NCBI RefSeq assembly: GCF_002252525.1
Contig: NZ_NNRM01000012.1
Span: 188,193 to 252,192, forward strand
From: Brucella pseudogrignonensis
Lineage (GTDB): Bacteria > Pseudomonadota > Alphaproteobacteria > Rhizobiales > Rhizobiaceae
Direction of reading: 5' to 3'
Length of the DNA: 64,000 nt
Of this stretch, positions 30,387 to 39,465 are shown piece after piece; position 1 is the stretch's first letter, and every line of letters starts with the position of its first letter. Made by a program: the position numbers and the translations under genes. The notes beneath the pieces are model-generated. The model worked only from the letters and a program-made list of their open reading frames with translations. It ran no database searches and had not been told where the DNA came from.

Positions 30387-31268
30387 TTACCAGCTACCCG
30401 AAGCGCCGCCGCCACCCGACGAACCACCGCCGCCGGAAAACCCGCCGCCACCGCTGCTGCCCGATGACCATCCGCCACCGCCGCCGGAAAACCCGCCGCC
30501 GCCGCCGGAACCGCCACGGGAATTAAAATCCATCACCATGCCAAGCCAGCGATATTTTCCCGGACCGATCTTTTGGCCAAAAATCGGTGTCAGGATTGCC
30601 ATGCCGAAGCCGCCGAAGAAGATCAGGGCCCAGAAGGTAATGAAAACGACGAAAACCCAATCGATGTCATCCGAACCGGAACTCGTCTGAACATTCCGCT
30701 TGGCACGCGCTTCAAGTTCGGCAGCATCGCCGGACAGCACGGACAGAATGCCATCGACACCCTGCACGATACCGTTTGAATAATTGCCGGTGCGGAACTC
30801 CGGAATGATCGTGCCATTGATGATGACGCTCGAAAGCGCATCCGTCATCGTGCCTTCAAGCCCGTAACCGACCTCGATACGCACCTTGCGATCATTGGGT
30901 GCCACAACCAGCAGAATACCGTTGTTTTCCTGCTTCTGACCAAGCGCCCAGGCACGGAACAAGCGATTGGAATAGCTTTCAATGTCCTCGCCATTGAGGC
31001 TTGGAACAGTCACCACGACCACCTGATCGGATGACTTTGCTTCAAAATCCGCGAGTTTCTGGGTGAGTTGCTGCCGCTCAGCCGGATCAATGATCCCCGC
31101 CGCATCAACGACACGCCCCGTCAGCACCTGTGCCGGCTGTGCTGCATCCTGCGCATTCGCGCCAACCGCAACAAAACTCGCAAACAGAAAAAACAGAAAA
31201 GCCGCAACCAGTCGTGGCCCATTCAGGCCACGAACGACCGCCTCACGAAAGGGAAGCAACGCTGCCAC
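30387..31268 (-). CDS. YgcG-like TPM-domain protein with Gly/Ser tail
   Basis: A 293-residue exported membrane protein. A signal or anchor segment lies near residues 19-40 (AAFLFFLFASFVAVGANAQD). A TPM domain follows (LTGRVVDAAGIIDPAERQQL, NNGILLVVAPNDRKVRIEVGYGLEG). A membrane helix lies at ~207-228, and the C-terminal ~40 residues are almost all Gly and Ser with a terminal SW. The tail is a normal feature of this family. The start GTG at 31268 has no clear ribosome binding site. It is the middle gene of the lemA operon. Confidence 0.85.
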   Translation of the reverse strand: MAALLPFREAVVRGLNGPRLVAAFLFFLFASFVAVGANAQDAAQPAQVLTGRVVDAAGIIDPAERQQLTQKLADFEAKSSDQVVVVTVPSLNGEDIESYSNRLFRAWALGQKQENNGILLVVAPNDRKVRIEVGYGLEGTMTDALSSVIINGTIIPEFRTGNYSNGIVQGVDGILSVLSGDAAELEARAKRNVQTSSGSDDIDWVFVVFITFWALIFFGGFGMAILTPIFGQKIGPGKYRWLGMVMDFNSRGGSGGGGGFSGGGGGWSSGSSGGGGFSGGGGSSGGGGASGSW

Positions 31269-31279
31269 GGAACGCCCGA

Positions 31280-31918
31280 TCAGTTGTTGAAGTTGACCTG
31301 AGGCGCCGACTGGTTTGCAGCATCTGCAGTGAATGTCTGCATTGGCACGGCATCACGATACCAGATCCATGTCCAGATCATCGTCGGCATGGTGCGGATC
31401 GCCGTATTATAGACGCGGACTGCTTCGATATAATCGCGGCGTGCCACGGCAATGCGGTTTTCCGTGCCTTCAAGCTGCGACTGCAGTGCGAGGAAGTTCT
31501 GGTTGGCCTTGAGGTCCGGATAGCGCTCCACCACCACCATCAAGCGCGAAAGCGCACTGGTGAGGTTGGCCTGATTGTCCTGAAACTGCTTGAAGAGCTC
31601 TGGATTATTGAGCGTCTCCGGCGTGATCTGCACCTGCGTTGCCTTGGCACGCGCGTCGATGACAGCCTGCAGAGTTTCTTTTTCGTGGGCAGCATAACCC
31701 TTCACAGTCTCAACCAGGTTGGGAACGAGATCGGCACGGCGCTGATACTGGTTCTGCACTTCGCTCCACGCAGCCTTGGCTTTTTCCTCATTGGTGGGAA
31801 TGGTGTTGAAACCGCAAGCCGAAAGCAGCGGCACAAGCATCACAAGACCCAGAGCAATGAAAATACGGCGAACCGATGCTGGGAATGAGAAAGAACGGAT
31901 AGCGGTCACAGCCGACAT
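31280..31918 (-). CDS. lemA: LemA family protein
   Basis: A 212-residue LemA-type protein with a lipobox-like LLSACGFN near residues 32-38 after a hydrophobic segment. A long helical core follows (WSEVQNQYQRRADLVPNLVETVKGYAAHEKETL), then NQANLTSALSRLMVVVERYPDLKAN. It is probably anchored at the inner membrane with its helices outside. The ATG at 31918 is supported by CAGGAGA. It is the first gene of a lemA-TPM-TPM operon, a widely conserved trio of unresolved function. Confidence 0.9.
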   Translation of the reverse strand: MSAVTAIRSFSFPASVRRIFIALGLVMLVPLLSACGFNTIPTNEEKAKAAWSEVQNQYQRRADLVPNLVETVKGYAAHEKETLQAVIDARAKATQVQITPETLNNPELFKQFQDNQANLTSALSRLMVVVERYPDLKANQNFLALQSQLEGTENRIAVARRDYIEAVRVYNTAIRTMPTMIWTWIWYRDAVPMQTFTADAANQSAPQVNFNN

Positions 31919-32101
31919 AGTGTTCTCCTGAAAAAGGCGCCTTCGCAGCGCCAGAGACAATCATGGTTGCCCGCATATGCGTGTTGACGAAAATGCGAGC
32001 CGTCAAATCAATAAGATAAAGCAATTTCTCGCATCGTCCAGCCCGTTTGCCAAGATGATCCGAGCATCGTCCTGGACGAAACAAACTGACGCTCTTCTAT
32101 C

Positions 32102-32144
32102 ATGTTGACTCTATCAACATTCAGTATATTGATAGAGTCAACAT
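32102..32144 (+). promoter_or_regulatory. duplicated palindromic operator of the MarR-GNAT gene
   Basis: Perfect 16-base inverted arms, ATGTTGACTCTATCAA (32102-32117) and its complement (32129-32144), separated by 11 bases. Each arm is itself a near palindrome TTGA-N5-TCAA, the shape of a MarR-family box, so two regulator dimers could bind. It lies 31 bases upstream of the MarR-GNAT start, which suggests autoregulation. Confidence 0.75.
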
Positions 32145-32174
32145 AACAGGCGACGTGCAAAGGCAGATGCGGGT

Positions 32175-33104
32175 ATGACACTCAATCAAAATCAGGACGA
32201 TATTAGCAAGCTGCGCGCTTTCAACCGCGTCTATACGCGTCGCTTAGGCCTACTCAACGCTCATCTCGACAAGAGCCCGTTCACGCTCACTGAAGCGCGC
32301 ATTCTCTACGAGATCGCACATCGGGCCATGCCGACTGCCGCAGACGTCATGCGCGTTCTCGGGCTTGATCGTGGTCAGCTCAGCAGAACGCTGAAACGAT
32401 TTGCTGAACGTGGCTTGCTGGAAACATCGCAGCACCCTGATGGTGGCCGTAGCCGTCCGATTGAACTGACCGACGCAGGGCGAAAAGCCTATTCGGCACT
32501 CGAAAGCAACACCTGCAAGGCTGTCGGTGGGCTACTCGACGAACTGCATCCGGACCAGCGCACCAATCTGGTGGCTGCCGCAGGCACCATCATGCGCATA
32601 TTCGATGAGGATCACCGTCCGGAAGCGAAGCTACGAGACTTGCAGGCTGGCGACCTCGGCTGGATCATCCATAGGCAAGCTGTGCTTTACACCAAAGAAT
32701 ATGGCTGGAACCACGAATATGAAGCACTCGTCGCCCGTATTCTTGCCGACTACATTGAATCCTTTGACCCAACACATGATGGAGCCTGGGTGGCTGAACT
32801 CGATGGTCGCATCATTGGCTCGGTCTTTCTGGTGCGTGGAGACCGGCCAAAGCTTGGCAAACTGCGTTTGCTTTATGTCGAGCAGGAAGCACGCGGAACA
32901 GGTGTCGGGGCGAAGCTGGTAAATGCTTGTATTGAACGCGCCCGCGCAGTCGGTGACGATCAACTCACCTTATGGACGAATAGCGTTTTGACCACAGCCC
33001 GGCGTCTCTATGAGCGGGCTGGATTCCAGCTTGTCGACGAAGCACCGCACCATTCGTTCGGCGTTGATCTGATCGGGCAGACCTGGCAAATGGATCTGAA
33101 GTAA
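32175..33104 (+). CDS. MarR-type regulator fused to GNAT acetyltransferase
   Basis: A 309-residue two-domain protein. Residues ~10-140 form a MarR winged helix (LTEARILYEIAHR, LGLDRGQLSRTLKRFAERGLLE, DGGRSRPIELTDAGR). Residues ~155-309 form a GNAT acetyltransferase with the acetyl-CoA loop EQEARGTGVGAKLVNACIERAR and YERAGFQLV near the end. Such fusions occur in many proteobacteria; ligand and substrate are unknown. A duplicated palindrome just upstream suggests autoregulation. It is convergent with rpsP across a shared terminator. Confidence 0.9.
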   Translation: MTLNQNQDDISKLRAFNRVYTRRLGLLNAHLDKSPFTLTEARILYEIAHRAMPTAADVMRVLGLDRGQLSRTLKRFAERGLLETSQHPDGGRSRPIELTDAGRKAYSALESNTCKAVGGLLDELHPDQRTNLVAAAGTIMRIFDEDHRPEAKLRDLQAGDLGWIIHRQAVLYTKEYGWNHEYEALVARILADYIESFDPTHDGAWVAELDGRIIGSVFLVRGDRPKLGKLRLLYVEQEARGTGVGAKLVNACIERARAVGDDQLTLWTNSVLTTARRLYERAGFQLVDEAPHHSFGVDLIGQTWQMDLK

Positions 33105-33130
33105 AATCATACAGACCTTAAATCAGAACA

Positions 33131-33166
33131 TAAAAAAAAGCGGCGGATTGCTCCGCCGCTTTTTCC
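33131..33166 (+). terminator. bidirectional terminator between MarR-GNAT and rpsP
   Basis: Stem AAAGCGGCGGA / TCCGCCGCTTT with a four-base loop, flanked by A-run and T-run, so it can stop both convergent transcripts. Confidence 0.93.
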
Positions 33167-33185
33167 ATTCGCAATGTGCGAAAGA

Positions 33186-33602
33186 CTATTCGCTTGCAGC
33201 TTCTTCAGCTGGAGCAGCTGCTGCGGCAGCAGCGGCTTCTGCTTCAGCTGCAGCCTTTGCAGCTGCATCTTCTTCAGCCTGCTTGGCAAGAGCGAGACGC
33301 TCCTGAGCCTTCTTACCTGGCAGACCCTTGGTCAGGTTGCTGCGTTCTTCACGCTTTGCAAGACCGGCCTGATCAAGGAAGCGAAGAACGCGATCGGTTG
33401 GCTGTGCGCCCTGTGCAATCCAATGCTGGATGCGGTCAGCGTCGAGCTTTACGCGTTCAGCGTCTTTAGCAAGCATTGGGTTCCATGCACCAACGGTTTC
33501 GATGAAACGGCCGTCGCGTGGGCTGCGAGCGTCAGCAACAACAACGTGGTAGTAAGGACGCTTCTTGGAGCCAGCGCGGGCGAGACGGATCTTAAGAGCC
33601 AT
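33186..33602 (-). CDS. rpsP: 30S ribosomal protein S16 with long Ala-rich tail
   Basis: Small-subunit ribosomal protein. The first ~85 residues are a normal S16 ([37 protein letters not shown]). The protein is 138 residues because of a ~50-residue tail rich in Ala and Glu, a feature seen in Rhizobiales. It is downstream of the chorismate mutase and ffh genes on the same strand. No rimM, trmD or rplS follows here; the next gene is convergent. Confidence 0.96.
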   Translation of the reverse strand: MALKIRLARAGSKKRPYYHVVVADARSPRDGRFIETVGAWNPMLAKDAERVKLDADRIQHWIAQGAQPTDRVLRFLDQAGLAKREERSNLTKGLPGKKAQERLALAKQAEEDAAAKAAAEAEAAAAAAAAPAEEAASE

Positions 33603-33667
33603 TTTTTCTTTCCTTTAGACAATAGTTCTGCCCTGACGGGCAATCGGTTGAACCGCTTTTACGGTGT

Positions 33668-33979
33668 TCAGTTTCCGCTGTGATTGGCAGCGGCATGCTC
33701 ATGGTGCCGAATGACTTCCTTCACGATGAAGTTCAGGAATTTTTCGGCAAAATCTGGATCGAGATGGGCATCAACTGCGAGGCCACGAAGGCGCTCGACC
33801 TGACGCTTCTCACGGGCTGGGTCAGCAGCAGCAAGGCCACGCTCAGCTTTCAGGACACCCACAGCCTTGGTGCAGCGAAAGCGCTCCGCAAGCATGTGGA
33901 TCAGTGCTGCATCGATGTTATCGATGGACGCACGCAGTGCGAGAAGTTCAGCAGGTACAGTGTTCTGTTCGTCAGCCAT
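33668..33979 (-). CDS. chorismate mutase, AroQ type
   Basis: A 103-residue all-helical chorismate mutase that converts chorismate to prephenate for phenylalanine and tyrosine synthesis. The AroQ signature is visible: ALRASIDNIDAALIHMLAERFRCTKAVGVLKAERGL, with the R-rich KRQVERLRGLA helix and the KFLNFIVKEVIRHH end. I chose the ATG at 33979. A GTG at 33988 overlapping the ffh stop is also in frame, so translation may be coupled to ffh. It lies between ffh and rpsP. Confidence 0.9.
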   Translation of the reverse strand: MADEQNTVPAELLALRASIDNIDAALIHMLAERFRCTKAVGVLKAERGLAAADPAREKRQVERLRGLAVDAHLDPDFAEKFLNFIVKEVIRHHEHAAANHSGN

Positions 33980-33984
33980 CTTAC

Positions 33985-35544
33985 TCACTTCTTCTTCGGC
34001 AAACCGGGAAGACCGCCGCCAAGACCTGGAAGCTTAGGTCCACCTAAACCGGGCAGACCACCACCGGGAAGACCCGGCAGACCACCACCCTTGGTGAGAC
34101 CCGCGGCTTCGGCCTGTTTGGCAAGTGCTTCAAGCTGCTTTGGGTCCATTTTGGAGAGATCAGGCATACCGCCCATACCGCCGAGACCACCAAGGCCCAT
34201 CTTGTTGGCAAGGCCGCCCATCATCTGCTTCATCATTCCGCCCTTGCCCTTGCCCATGACTTTCATCATGTCGGCCATCTGGCGGTGCATCTTGAGAAGC
34301 TTGTTGATGTCGGCAGCATTGGTGCCGGAACCCTTGGCAATGCGCTGCTTGCGGCTGTGCTTGAGAAGGTCGGGATTGGCGCGCTCAGCCTTGGTCATCG
34401 AGCCGATGATGGCGAGCTGACGATCAAATACCTTGTCGTCAAGACCGGCTGCTGCAGCCTTGTCCTTCATTCCGCCCATGCCGGGCATCATGCCCATGAT
34501 GCTGCCCATACCACCGAGCTTTTTCATCTGGCCCAGCTGGTCAGCAAGATCGTTGAGATCGAACTTGCCCGACTGCATCTTCTTGGCCATCGCAGCGGCT
34601 TTTTCCGCGTCGATGTTTTCGGCAGCCTTTTCGACGAGCGAAACAATGTCGCCCATGCCCAGAATTCGGTCGGCAATGCGCTTTGGATAGAACTCCTCAA
34701 GCGCATCCATTTTTTCGCCGGTGGCGATCAGCTTGATCGGCTTGCCGGTGATGGCGCGCATCGAAAGGGCTGCACCGCCACGACCATCGCCATCCATACG
34801 GGTGAGAACGATACCGGTAATACCCACGCGTTCATCAAAATTGCGCGCGAGATTAACGGCGTCCTGACCGGTGAGGCTGTCTGCCACAAGCAGGATTTCA
34901 TGCGGATTGGCGGCCTTGCGGATATCCGCCATTTCCACCATCAGCGGCTCGTCGATATGCGTGCGACCAGCAGTATCGAGGATCACCACATCATGACCGC
35001 CAAGCTTTGCAGCCTGAACGGCGCGCTTGGCGATTTCAACCGGCGACTGGCCAGCGATGATCGGCAATGTATCGACAGAGGTCTGGATGCCAAGCTGACG
35101 AAGCTGTTCCTGTGCTGCCGGACGACGTGTATCGAGCGACGCCATCAACACCTTCTTGCGCTGACGTTCGGTCAAACGCTTGGAGATCTTGCCGGTTGTC
35201 GTCGTTTTACCTGAGCCCTGCAGACCCACCATCATAATGACGACAGGTGCCGGTGCGTTCAGGTCAATCGAAACGCCTTCAGTGCCGAGCATTTCGATAA
35301 GTTCGTCATGGACGATCTTAACGACCATCTGGCCGGGCTTGATGCTTTTCAGAATTTCTGCGCCGACTGCCTTCTCACGAACGCGATCGGTAAACGAGCG
35401 AACCACTTCCAGCGAAACGTCGGCTTCAATAAGCGCACGACGCACTTCGCGCAGCGCAGCCGTCACGTCGCTTTCAGAAAGAGCGCCGCGTCCGGTAAGG
35501 CCGTTCAGAATGGAGCCAAGACGCTCCTGAAGTGATTCAAACAT
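33985..35544 (-). CDS. ffh: signal recognition particle GTPase Ffh
   Basis: Protein component of the signal recognition particle, which targets nascent membrane proteins. It has 519 residues. An N-terminal helical N domain is followed by the GTPase G domain with GLQGSGKTTT near residue 106, DTAGRTHIDEPL near 190 and TRMDGDGRGGAAL near 247. The C-terminal methionine-rich M domain begins near 330, with a Gly/Leu/Pro-rich tail ending KKK. A hairpin-forming leader lies upstream. Confidence 0.96.
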   Translation of the reverse strand: MFESLQERLGSILNGLTGRGALSESDVTAALREVRRALIEADVSLEVVRSFTDRVREKAVGAEILKSIKPGQMVVKIVHDELIEMLGTEGVSIDLNAPAPVVIMMVGLQGSGKTTTTGKISKRLTERQRKKVLMASLDTRRPAAQEQLRQLGIQTSVDTLPIIAGQSPVEIAKRAVQAAKLGGHDVVILDTAGRTHIDEPLMVEMADIRKAANPHEILLVADSLTGQDAVNLARNFDERVGITGIVLTRMDGDGRGGAALSMRAITGKPIKLIATGEKMDALEEFYPKRIADRILGMGDIVSLVEKAAENIDAEKAAAMAKKMQSGKFDLNDLADQLGQMKKLGGMGSIMGMMPGMGGMKDKAAAAGLDDKVFDRQLAIIGSMTKAERANPDLLKHSRKQRIAKGSGTNAADINKLLKMHRQMADMMKVMGKGKGGMMKQMMGGLANKMGLGGLGGMGGMPDLSKMDPKQLEALAKQAEAAGLTKGGGLPGLPGGGLPGLGGPKLPGLGGGLPGLPKKK

Positions 35545-35593
35545 CGAGTTTCCTTTTAATCCGAGAGGAGGCGTAAGGCTTCGTCAGGGATAC

Positions 35594-35663
35594 ATCGTTC
35601 TTTGATCAGACCAGTTCAAGAAGCAACCAAAGCGATACAGCACCCGAGGGCGCATCGCGCTGT
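35594..35663 (-). other. hairpin-forming leader upstream of ffh
   Basis: In the 289-base gap between ffh and lldP two stems can form in the ffh transcript. The first is ATCG-TT-CTTTG (35594-35604) with CAAAGCGAT (35628-35636). The second is ACAGC (35637-35641) with GCTGT (35659-35663). A TATAAA-like -10 on the minus strand lies near 35690. Function is inferred; no known riboswitch is recognised. Confidence 0.4.
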
Positions 35664-35790
35664 CGGATGTGGACCTCCGGGATCTCTTTATACCAAATGG
35701 GTCCCGGTCGGTGGCTCGCGTTCTGAAGATCGCGGATAGATTGGGTGTGGCTTTAGGGGCTTGAGCCTGCAATGTCAAGCAAAAGGCGGG

Positions 35791-35824
35791 AAACGGCCCC
35801 GACACAATAGGTGCGGGGCCGCTT
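35791..35824 (-). terminator. lldP terminator
   Basis: Eight-base stem CGGCCCCG (35794-35801) / CGGGGCCG (35814-35821) just after the lldP stop, followed on the minus strand by a modest T-rich tract. Confidence 0.6.
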
Positions 35825-35833
35825 ATACAGGCT

Positions 35834-37537
35834 TTATTCTGCTTGTGAACCAACAAGCGGATCACCGATGCCCATCATATAGAATCCGATCAGCAACAAC
35901 GTACCTGCCAGTGTCACATAATAGATAGTCGGAATGATCGTCATGCGCATCGTCAAGCCTTCGCGACCCAACAGTCCCACAGTTGCTGAAGCAGCCACAA
36001 CATTATGAATAGCGATCATATTACCTGCTGCGGCACCCACTGACTGTCCCGCAACCATCAAAGCTCCGGAAAGTCCCAACCCTTCTGCAACACCATATTG
36101 GAATTGGCTGAGCATGAGATTCGAAACGGTATTGGAGCCCGCAAGGAACGCGCCGAGAGCACCGACGGACGGGGCGAACAACGGATAGATACTGCCTACC
36201 TCGACCGCTACCCAATCTGCCACCATCAGCGGCATACTGACCAACTCCTTTGAATTGACGCCGGAATTGATCATCACACGAACCATCGGAACCGTGAAAA
36301 GCAGAACAAAACCTGCTCCGAGCAAGGTCTTCGTACTTTCACCGAACGCCTTTGATAGTTGCGTGACAGACATGCGGTGAATGAAGAAGGTGATCAGACA
36401 GACAATAACGAGCAATCCACCGGGCAGAAACAAGGGCGCAAAGTCACCACTTATACCTGTCTCTCCCATGATGTTGGTTGCGGCGAAAGTCACCGACTTC
36501 AAAGCATTTCCAACAGCAGGGAATGTGCGACTTACAACGAGAAACAGCGCAAGAAGTATATATGGCGCCCAGGCAAGTCCCAGCGATATCTTTCGAGATG
36601 TCAGCTCATCGAGCTTCATCTCGACGCTGCCCATCCAGCCTTCAGGCCATTCTGACGCTGGCGCAAAATCCCAGGTTTGCTTTGGCATTAGAAATCCGGC
36701 CCGTGCTGCAAGCGTTGCGAGAGCCAGCCCCACAAGTCCCCCGATCATTGACGGAAATTCAGCACCCAGAAACACAGCGCTGAGAACATAAGGAATAGTG
36801 AATGCAAACGCTGCAAAAATGGCGAAAGGCAAGATAGCGAGCCCTTCAGTCCAAGAACGATTTCGACCGAAGAAGCGTGTCATGATGACAACGAGGAAAA
36901 GTGGCATGAAAGTCCCACAAACTGCATGCAGGATGGCCACTTCCGAAGTTATGATGTGAAAGAAATGTTCCCAGTTCGAACCAGCGCTTTGGAGCTGCTC
37001 CGTCAATGCCTCGCGATTAAGACCCGATTGAACGCCAACAATCAATGGCGTTCCAACTGCGCCGAAAGAAACCGGGGTCGATTGAATAATAAGACCGAAT
37101 GTGACTGCAGCAAGTGCTGGAAAGCCAACGGCAACCATTAACGGGGCGACAACAGCAGCAGGCGTCCCAAAGCCAGATGCCCCTTCGATGAATGAACCGA
37201 AAAGCCAGGCAATCAGAAACACTTGAATGCGTCGATCAGGACTGATTTGTGCGAAACCGGAACGGATCGCAGAAATGCCACCCGAATGTTTCAATGTATT
37301 GAGCAGCAGGATTGCACCAAAGATAATCCAGAGCAATCCGGCGGTCTGGATCAACCCCTGGATGGTAGAAGCGATGACACGGTTGCCACTCATGCCCCAT
37401 AGAGCCATCGCAACAACGACTGTAATCAAGTAAGTGACCGGCATGGCGATCCGGGCTTGAATACGAAATCCAACCAGCATTACACCGGCTACGAAAATCG
37501 GCAAAAATGCAAATAAAGCAAGAAATCCATTCGACAT
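35834..37537 (-). CDS. lldP: L-lactate permease
   Basis: Inner-membrane lactate:proton symporter of the LctP family, 567 residues with about 13 membrane helices. Family blocks are clear: [22 protein letters not shown] near residues 115-135, [20 protein letters not shown] near 155, and [21 protein letters not shown] near 460. A GntR-type operator lies upstream, suggesting carbon-source control. No lactate dehydrogenase gene is adjacent. Confidence 0.95.
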   Translation of the reverse strand: MSNGFLALFAFLPIFVAGVMLVGFRIQARIAMPVTYLITVVVAMALWGMSGNRVIASTIQGLIQTAGLLWIIFGAILLLNTLKHSGGISAIRSGFAQISPDRRIQVFLIAWLFGSFIEGASGFGTPAAVVAPLMVAVGFPALAAVTFGLIIQSTPVSFGAVGTPLIVGVQSGLNREALTEQLQSAGSNWEHFFHIITSEVAILHAVCGTFMPLFLVVIMTRFFGRNRSWTEGLAILPFAIFAAFAFTIPYVLSAVFLGAEFPSMIGGLVGLALATLAARAGFLMPKQTWDFAPASEWPEGWMGSVEMKLDELTSRKISLGLAWAPYILLALFLVVSRTFPAVGNALKSVTFAATNIMGETGISGDFAPLFLPGGLLVIVCLITFFIHRMSVTQLSKAFGESTKTLLGAGFVLLFTVPMVRVMINSGVNSKELVSMPLMVADWVAVEVGSIYPLFAPSVGALGAFLAGSNTVSNLMLSQFQYGVAEGLGLSGALMVAGQSVGAAAGNMIAIHNVVAASATVGLLGREGLTMRMTIIPTIYYVTLAGTLLLIGFYMMGIGDPLVGSQAE

Positions 37538-37591
37538 GTGGCGTCCTCCCTCGTCAATGTCGTGGCCTTAAAGATCAAACTGCAATCATAG

Positions 37592-37610
37592 TGGTAAATA
37601 GTTTTTACCA
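37592..37610 (-). promoter_or_regulatory. GntR/LldR-type operator upstream of lldP
   Basis: Perfect inverted repeat TGGTAAA-TAGTT-TTTACCA located 55 bases upstream of the lldP start. The TGGT...ACCA ends match FadR/LldR-subfamily GntR operators, which respond to lactate or related acids. No such regulator is encoded in this window. Confidence 0.6.
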
Positions 37611-37813
37611 GCTAGGCTATAGTCCATCGGTATAAAGCACTTTGTCAACCAGAGCGAAAATTGCCGTTCTCAAGCCTTAAACTTGTCAAACTCCCTTATT
37701 CTAGCGATAAAACAAACGAAATGGTGGGACTTGGTGTCCTGTTCCGACATGACATTTGGCGTAAAGAATGGCAAATTCGCGCCGAAGTAGAATCAACTCC
37801 AAAGGAGAAACGA

Positions 37814-38638
37814 ATGGCATTGGTTGCCAAGGGCCGGTCTTGGACCGCAGCAGCAGTTCTTGCAGTGGGTATGATGACGGGTGCAGGTGTTGCCGAGGCA
37901 GCCCAGTGCGGCAACAATGCCGCCGGCTATAGTGCCTGGCTTCAGCAGACGTTGAAGGAAGCACCAGGCCGCGGCGTCGGCAAGCGCGCGCTCGATGCAC
38001 TGGGCAAAACCAAATACGCTCAGGCCACCATCAATGCTGACCGCAATCAGAAGAGCTTCAAGCTCTCCTTTGAGCAGTTCATGCAGAAGCGCGGCGCAAA
38101 CACGATCATCCAGCGCGGCAAATCGATCAAGAAGCAGAATGCAGCGCTCTTCGCCAATATCGAAAAGCGTTATGGCGTTCCAGCTGGCCCGCTGATCGCG
38201 ATCTGGGGCATGGAAACCGGCTTCGGCGCATATCTGGGCAAGCAGCATACGCTTTCCGCAGTTGCAACGCTGGCCTATGATTGCCGCCGCAGTGATTACT
38301 TCACCGAACAGCTCTACGCAGCGCTCAAGCTCATTGACCGCGAAGATCTTGATCCAAACGCAGTCGGCGCAATGCACGGCGAAATCGGCCAGACGCAGTT
38401 CCTGCCAGTCAACGTCCTGAAATATGGCGTGGATGGTGATGGCAGCGGTCATATCGACATGGCCCGCTCGAAGGCTGACGCACTATATTCGACCGCCAAC
38501 TTCCTGGTCGGCCACGGCTGGCGTCGTGGTGCTGGCTACCAGCCGGGTGAAGCCAATTATGGTGCAATCCAGGGCTGGAATGCTGCACAGGTCTACCAGC
38601 GCGCTATTGCCGTCATGGGCAAGGCAATCGACGAATAA
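37814..38638 (+). CDS. lytic murein transglycosylase (SLT_2/MltB-like)
   Basis: A 274-residue exported peptidoglycan lyase that cleaves glycan strands to 1,6-anhydromuramyl products. The signal peptide ends near GVAEAAQCG (residue ~32). The catalytic glutamate lies in IWGMETGFGAYLG near residue 134, and the MHGEIGQTQFLPVNVLKYGVDGDGSG block near 190 is typical. The ATG at 37814 is chosen because AAAGGAG (37801-37807) precedes it. It is divergent from lldP. Confidence 0.9.
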   Translation: MALVAKGRSWTAAAVLAVGMMTGAGVAEAAQCGNNAAGYSAWLQQTLKEAPGRGVGKRALDALGKTKYAQATINADRNQKSFKLSFEQFMQKRGANTIIQRGKSIKKQNAALFANIEKRYGVPAGPLIAIWGMETGFGAYLGKQHTLSAVATLAYDCRRSDYFTEQLYAALKLIDREDLDPNAVGAMHGEIGQTQFLPVNVLKYGVDGDGSGHIDMARSKADALYSTANFLVGHGWRRGAGYQPGEANYGAIQGWNAAQVYQRAIAVMGKAIDE

Positions 38639-38688
38639 TCATACTTATGGCGAAGCGAGAACATTGTTTCGCCATAAAATGAACAGAG

Positions 38689-38716
38689 AAAAGCCCCGAA
38701 TTTCGGGGCTTTTTTC
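38689..38716 (+). terminator. terminator between transglycosylase and carbonic anhydrase
   Basis: Stem AAAAGCCCCGAA / TTCGGGGCTTTT with a T-run, between two convergent genes. Confidence 0.93.
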
Positions 38717-38719
38717 GTC

Positions 38720-39391
38720 TTATGCTGCTGTTTCCGGTGCTTCTATGACCGAACCTTCAGGTCTTTTGAAGTCACCTGTCTGCTGATCCATCACCCAAAG
38801 CTCGCCGGTCGAGATATCGAACCATGCGCCATAAAGGGTGAGCTTGCCCTTCTTCTCAAGAATATCGACACATGGGAATGTGCGCAGATTGTTGATCGAG
38901 TAGCGGATCGAAATACGCTCCAGCGCGGTCTGACGTTCGGTCGGCGTCATCAACTGGTTGCCGCTGACGGTTTCTGCCGCTGGCGCAATCAGGCTCATCC
39001 ACTTACCGATAAAGTCGCTTGGTGAAAGCGGCGCGCTTTGCGTATCAAGCGCTGCTTTAATACCACCGCATCGGCCATGGCCCATGACAACAATATTCTT
39101 CACCTTGAGGCTCTGCACTGCAAATTCGAGCGCCGCAGAAGCCGCATGGAATTCACCATCCGGTTCATAAGGTGGAATAAGATTGGCAACATTGCGCAAT
39201 ACGAAGATTTCGCCCGGTGCGGTGTTGAAAATTGTTTCCGGAGCGGCGCGGGAATCGCAGCAGGCAATGACCAGAGTTTCTGGCGCCTGACCTTTTTCAG
39301 CGAGTTCCTTATAACGTGCCGTTTCAGACGCGAAATGCTCGCTCATAAAGGTTTGGTAACCGGCGAGGAGTGTATCTGGAATATCAGCCAT
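38720..39391 (-). CDS. beta-class carbonic anhydrase
   Basis: Zinc enzyme interconverting CO2 and bicarbonate, 223 residues. Zinc ligands are in CCDSRAAPE near residue 44 (Cys and Asp of the C-x-D-x-R motif) and in VMGHGRCGGIKAAL near residue 104 (His-x2-Cys). The EILVLRN-type strand (GEIFVLRNVANLIPPY) supports the class. It supplies bicarbonate for carboxylases at ambient CO2. Convergent with the transglycosylase. Confidence 0.94.
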   Translation of the reverse strand: MADIPDTLLAGYQTFMSEHFASETARYKELAEKGQAPETLVIACCDSRAAPETIFNTAPGEIFVLRNVANLIPPYEPDGEFHAASAALEFAVQSLKVKNIVVMGHGRCGGIKAALDTQSAPLSPSDFIGKWMSLIAPAAETVSGNQLMTPTERQTALERISIRYSINNLRTFPCVDILEKKGKLTLYGAWFDISTGELWVMDQQTGDFKRPEGSVIEAPETAA

Positions 39392-39465
39392 GACTTTCCA
39401 TTATCCCTATCGAAAACGCAGAGCAATCAAAAACGTGAGGCCGCAACTTGCGACCCGTTGCCACT

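Noticed and set aside
30387-30540. Glycine-rich tandem repeat as a PE/PGRS-type or phage element
   Set aside because: The Gly/Ser tail is usual for YgcG-like TPM proteins.
33186-33290. GCA-rich stretch as a trinucleotide repeat locus
   Set aside because: It encodes the Ala-rich tail of S16 in frame and needs no other explanation.
35584-35865. Frame of 93 residues between ffh and lldP
   Set aside because: Composition resembles a chance frame, and it overlaps the lldP terminator and 3' end.
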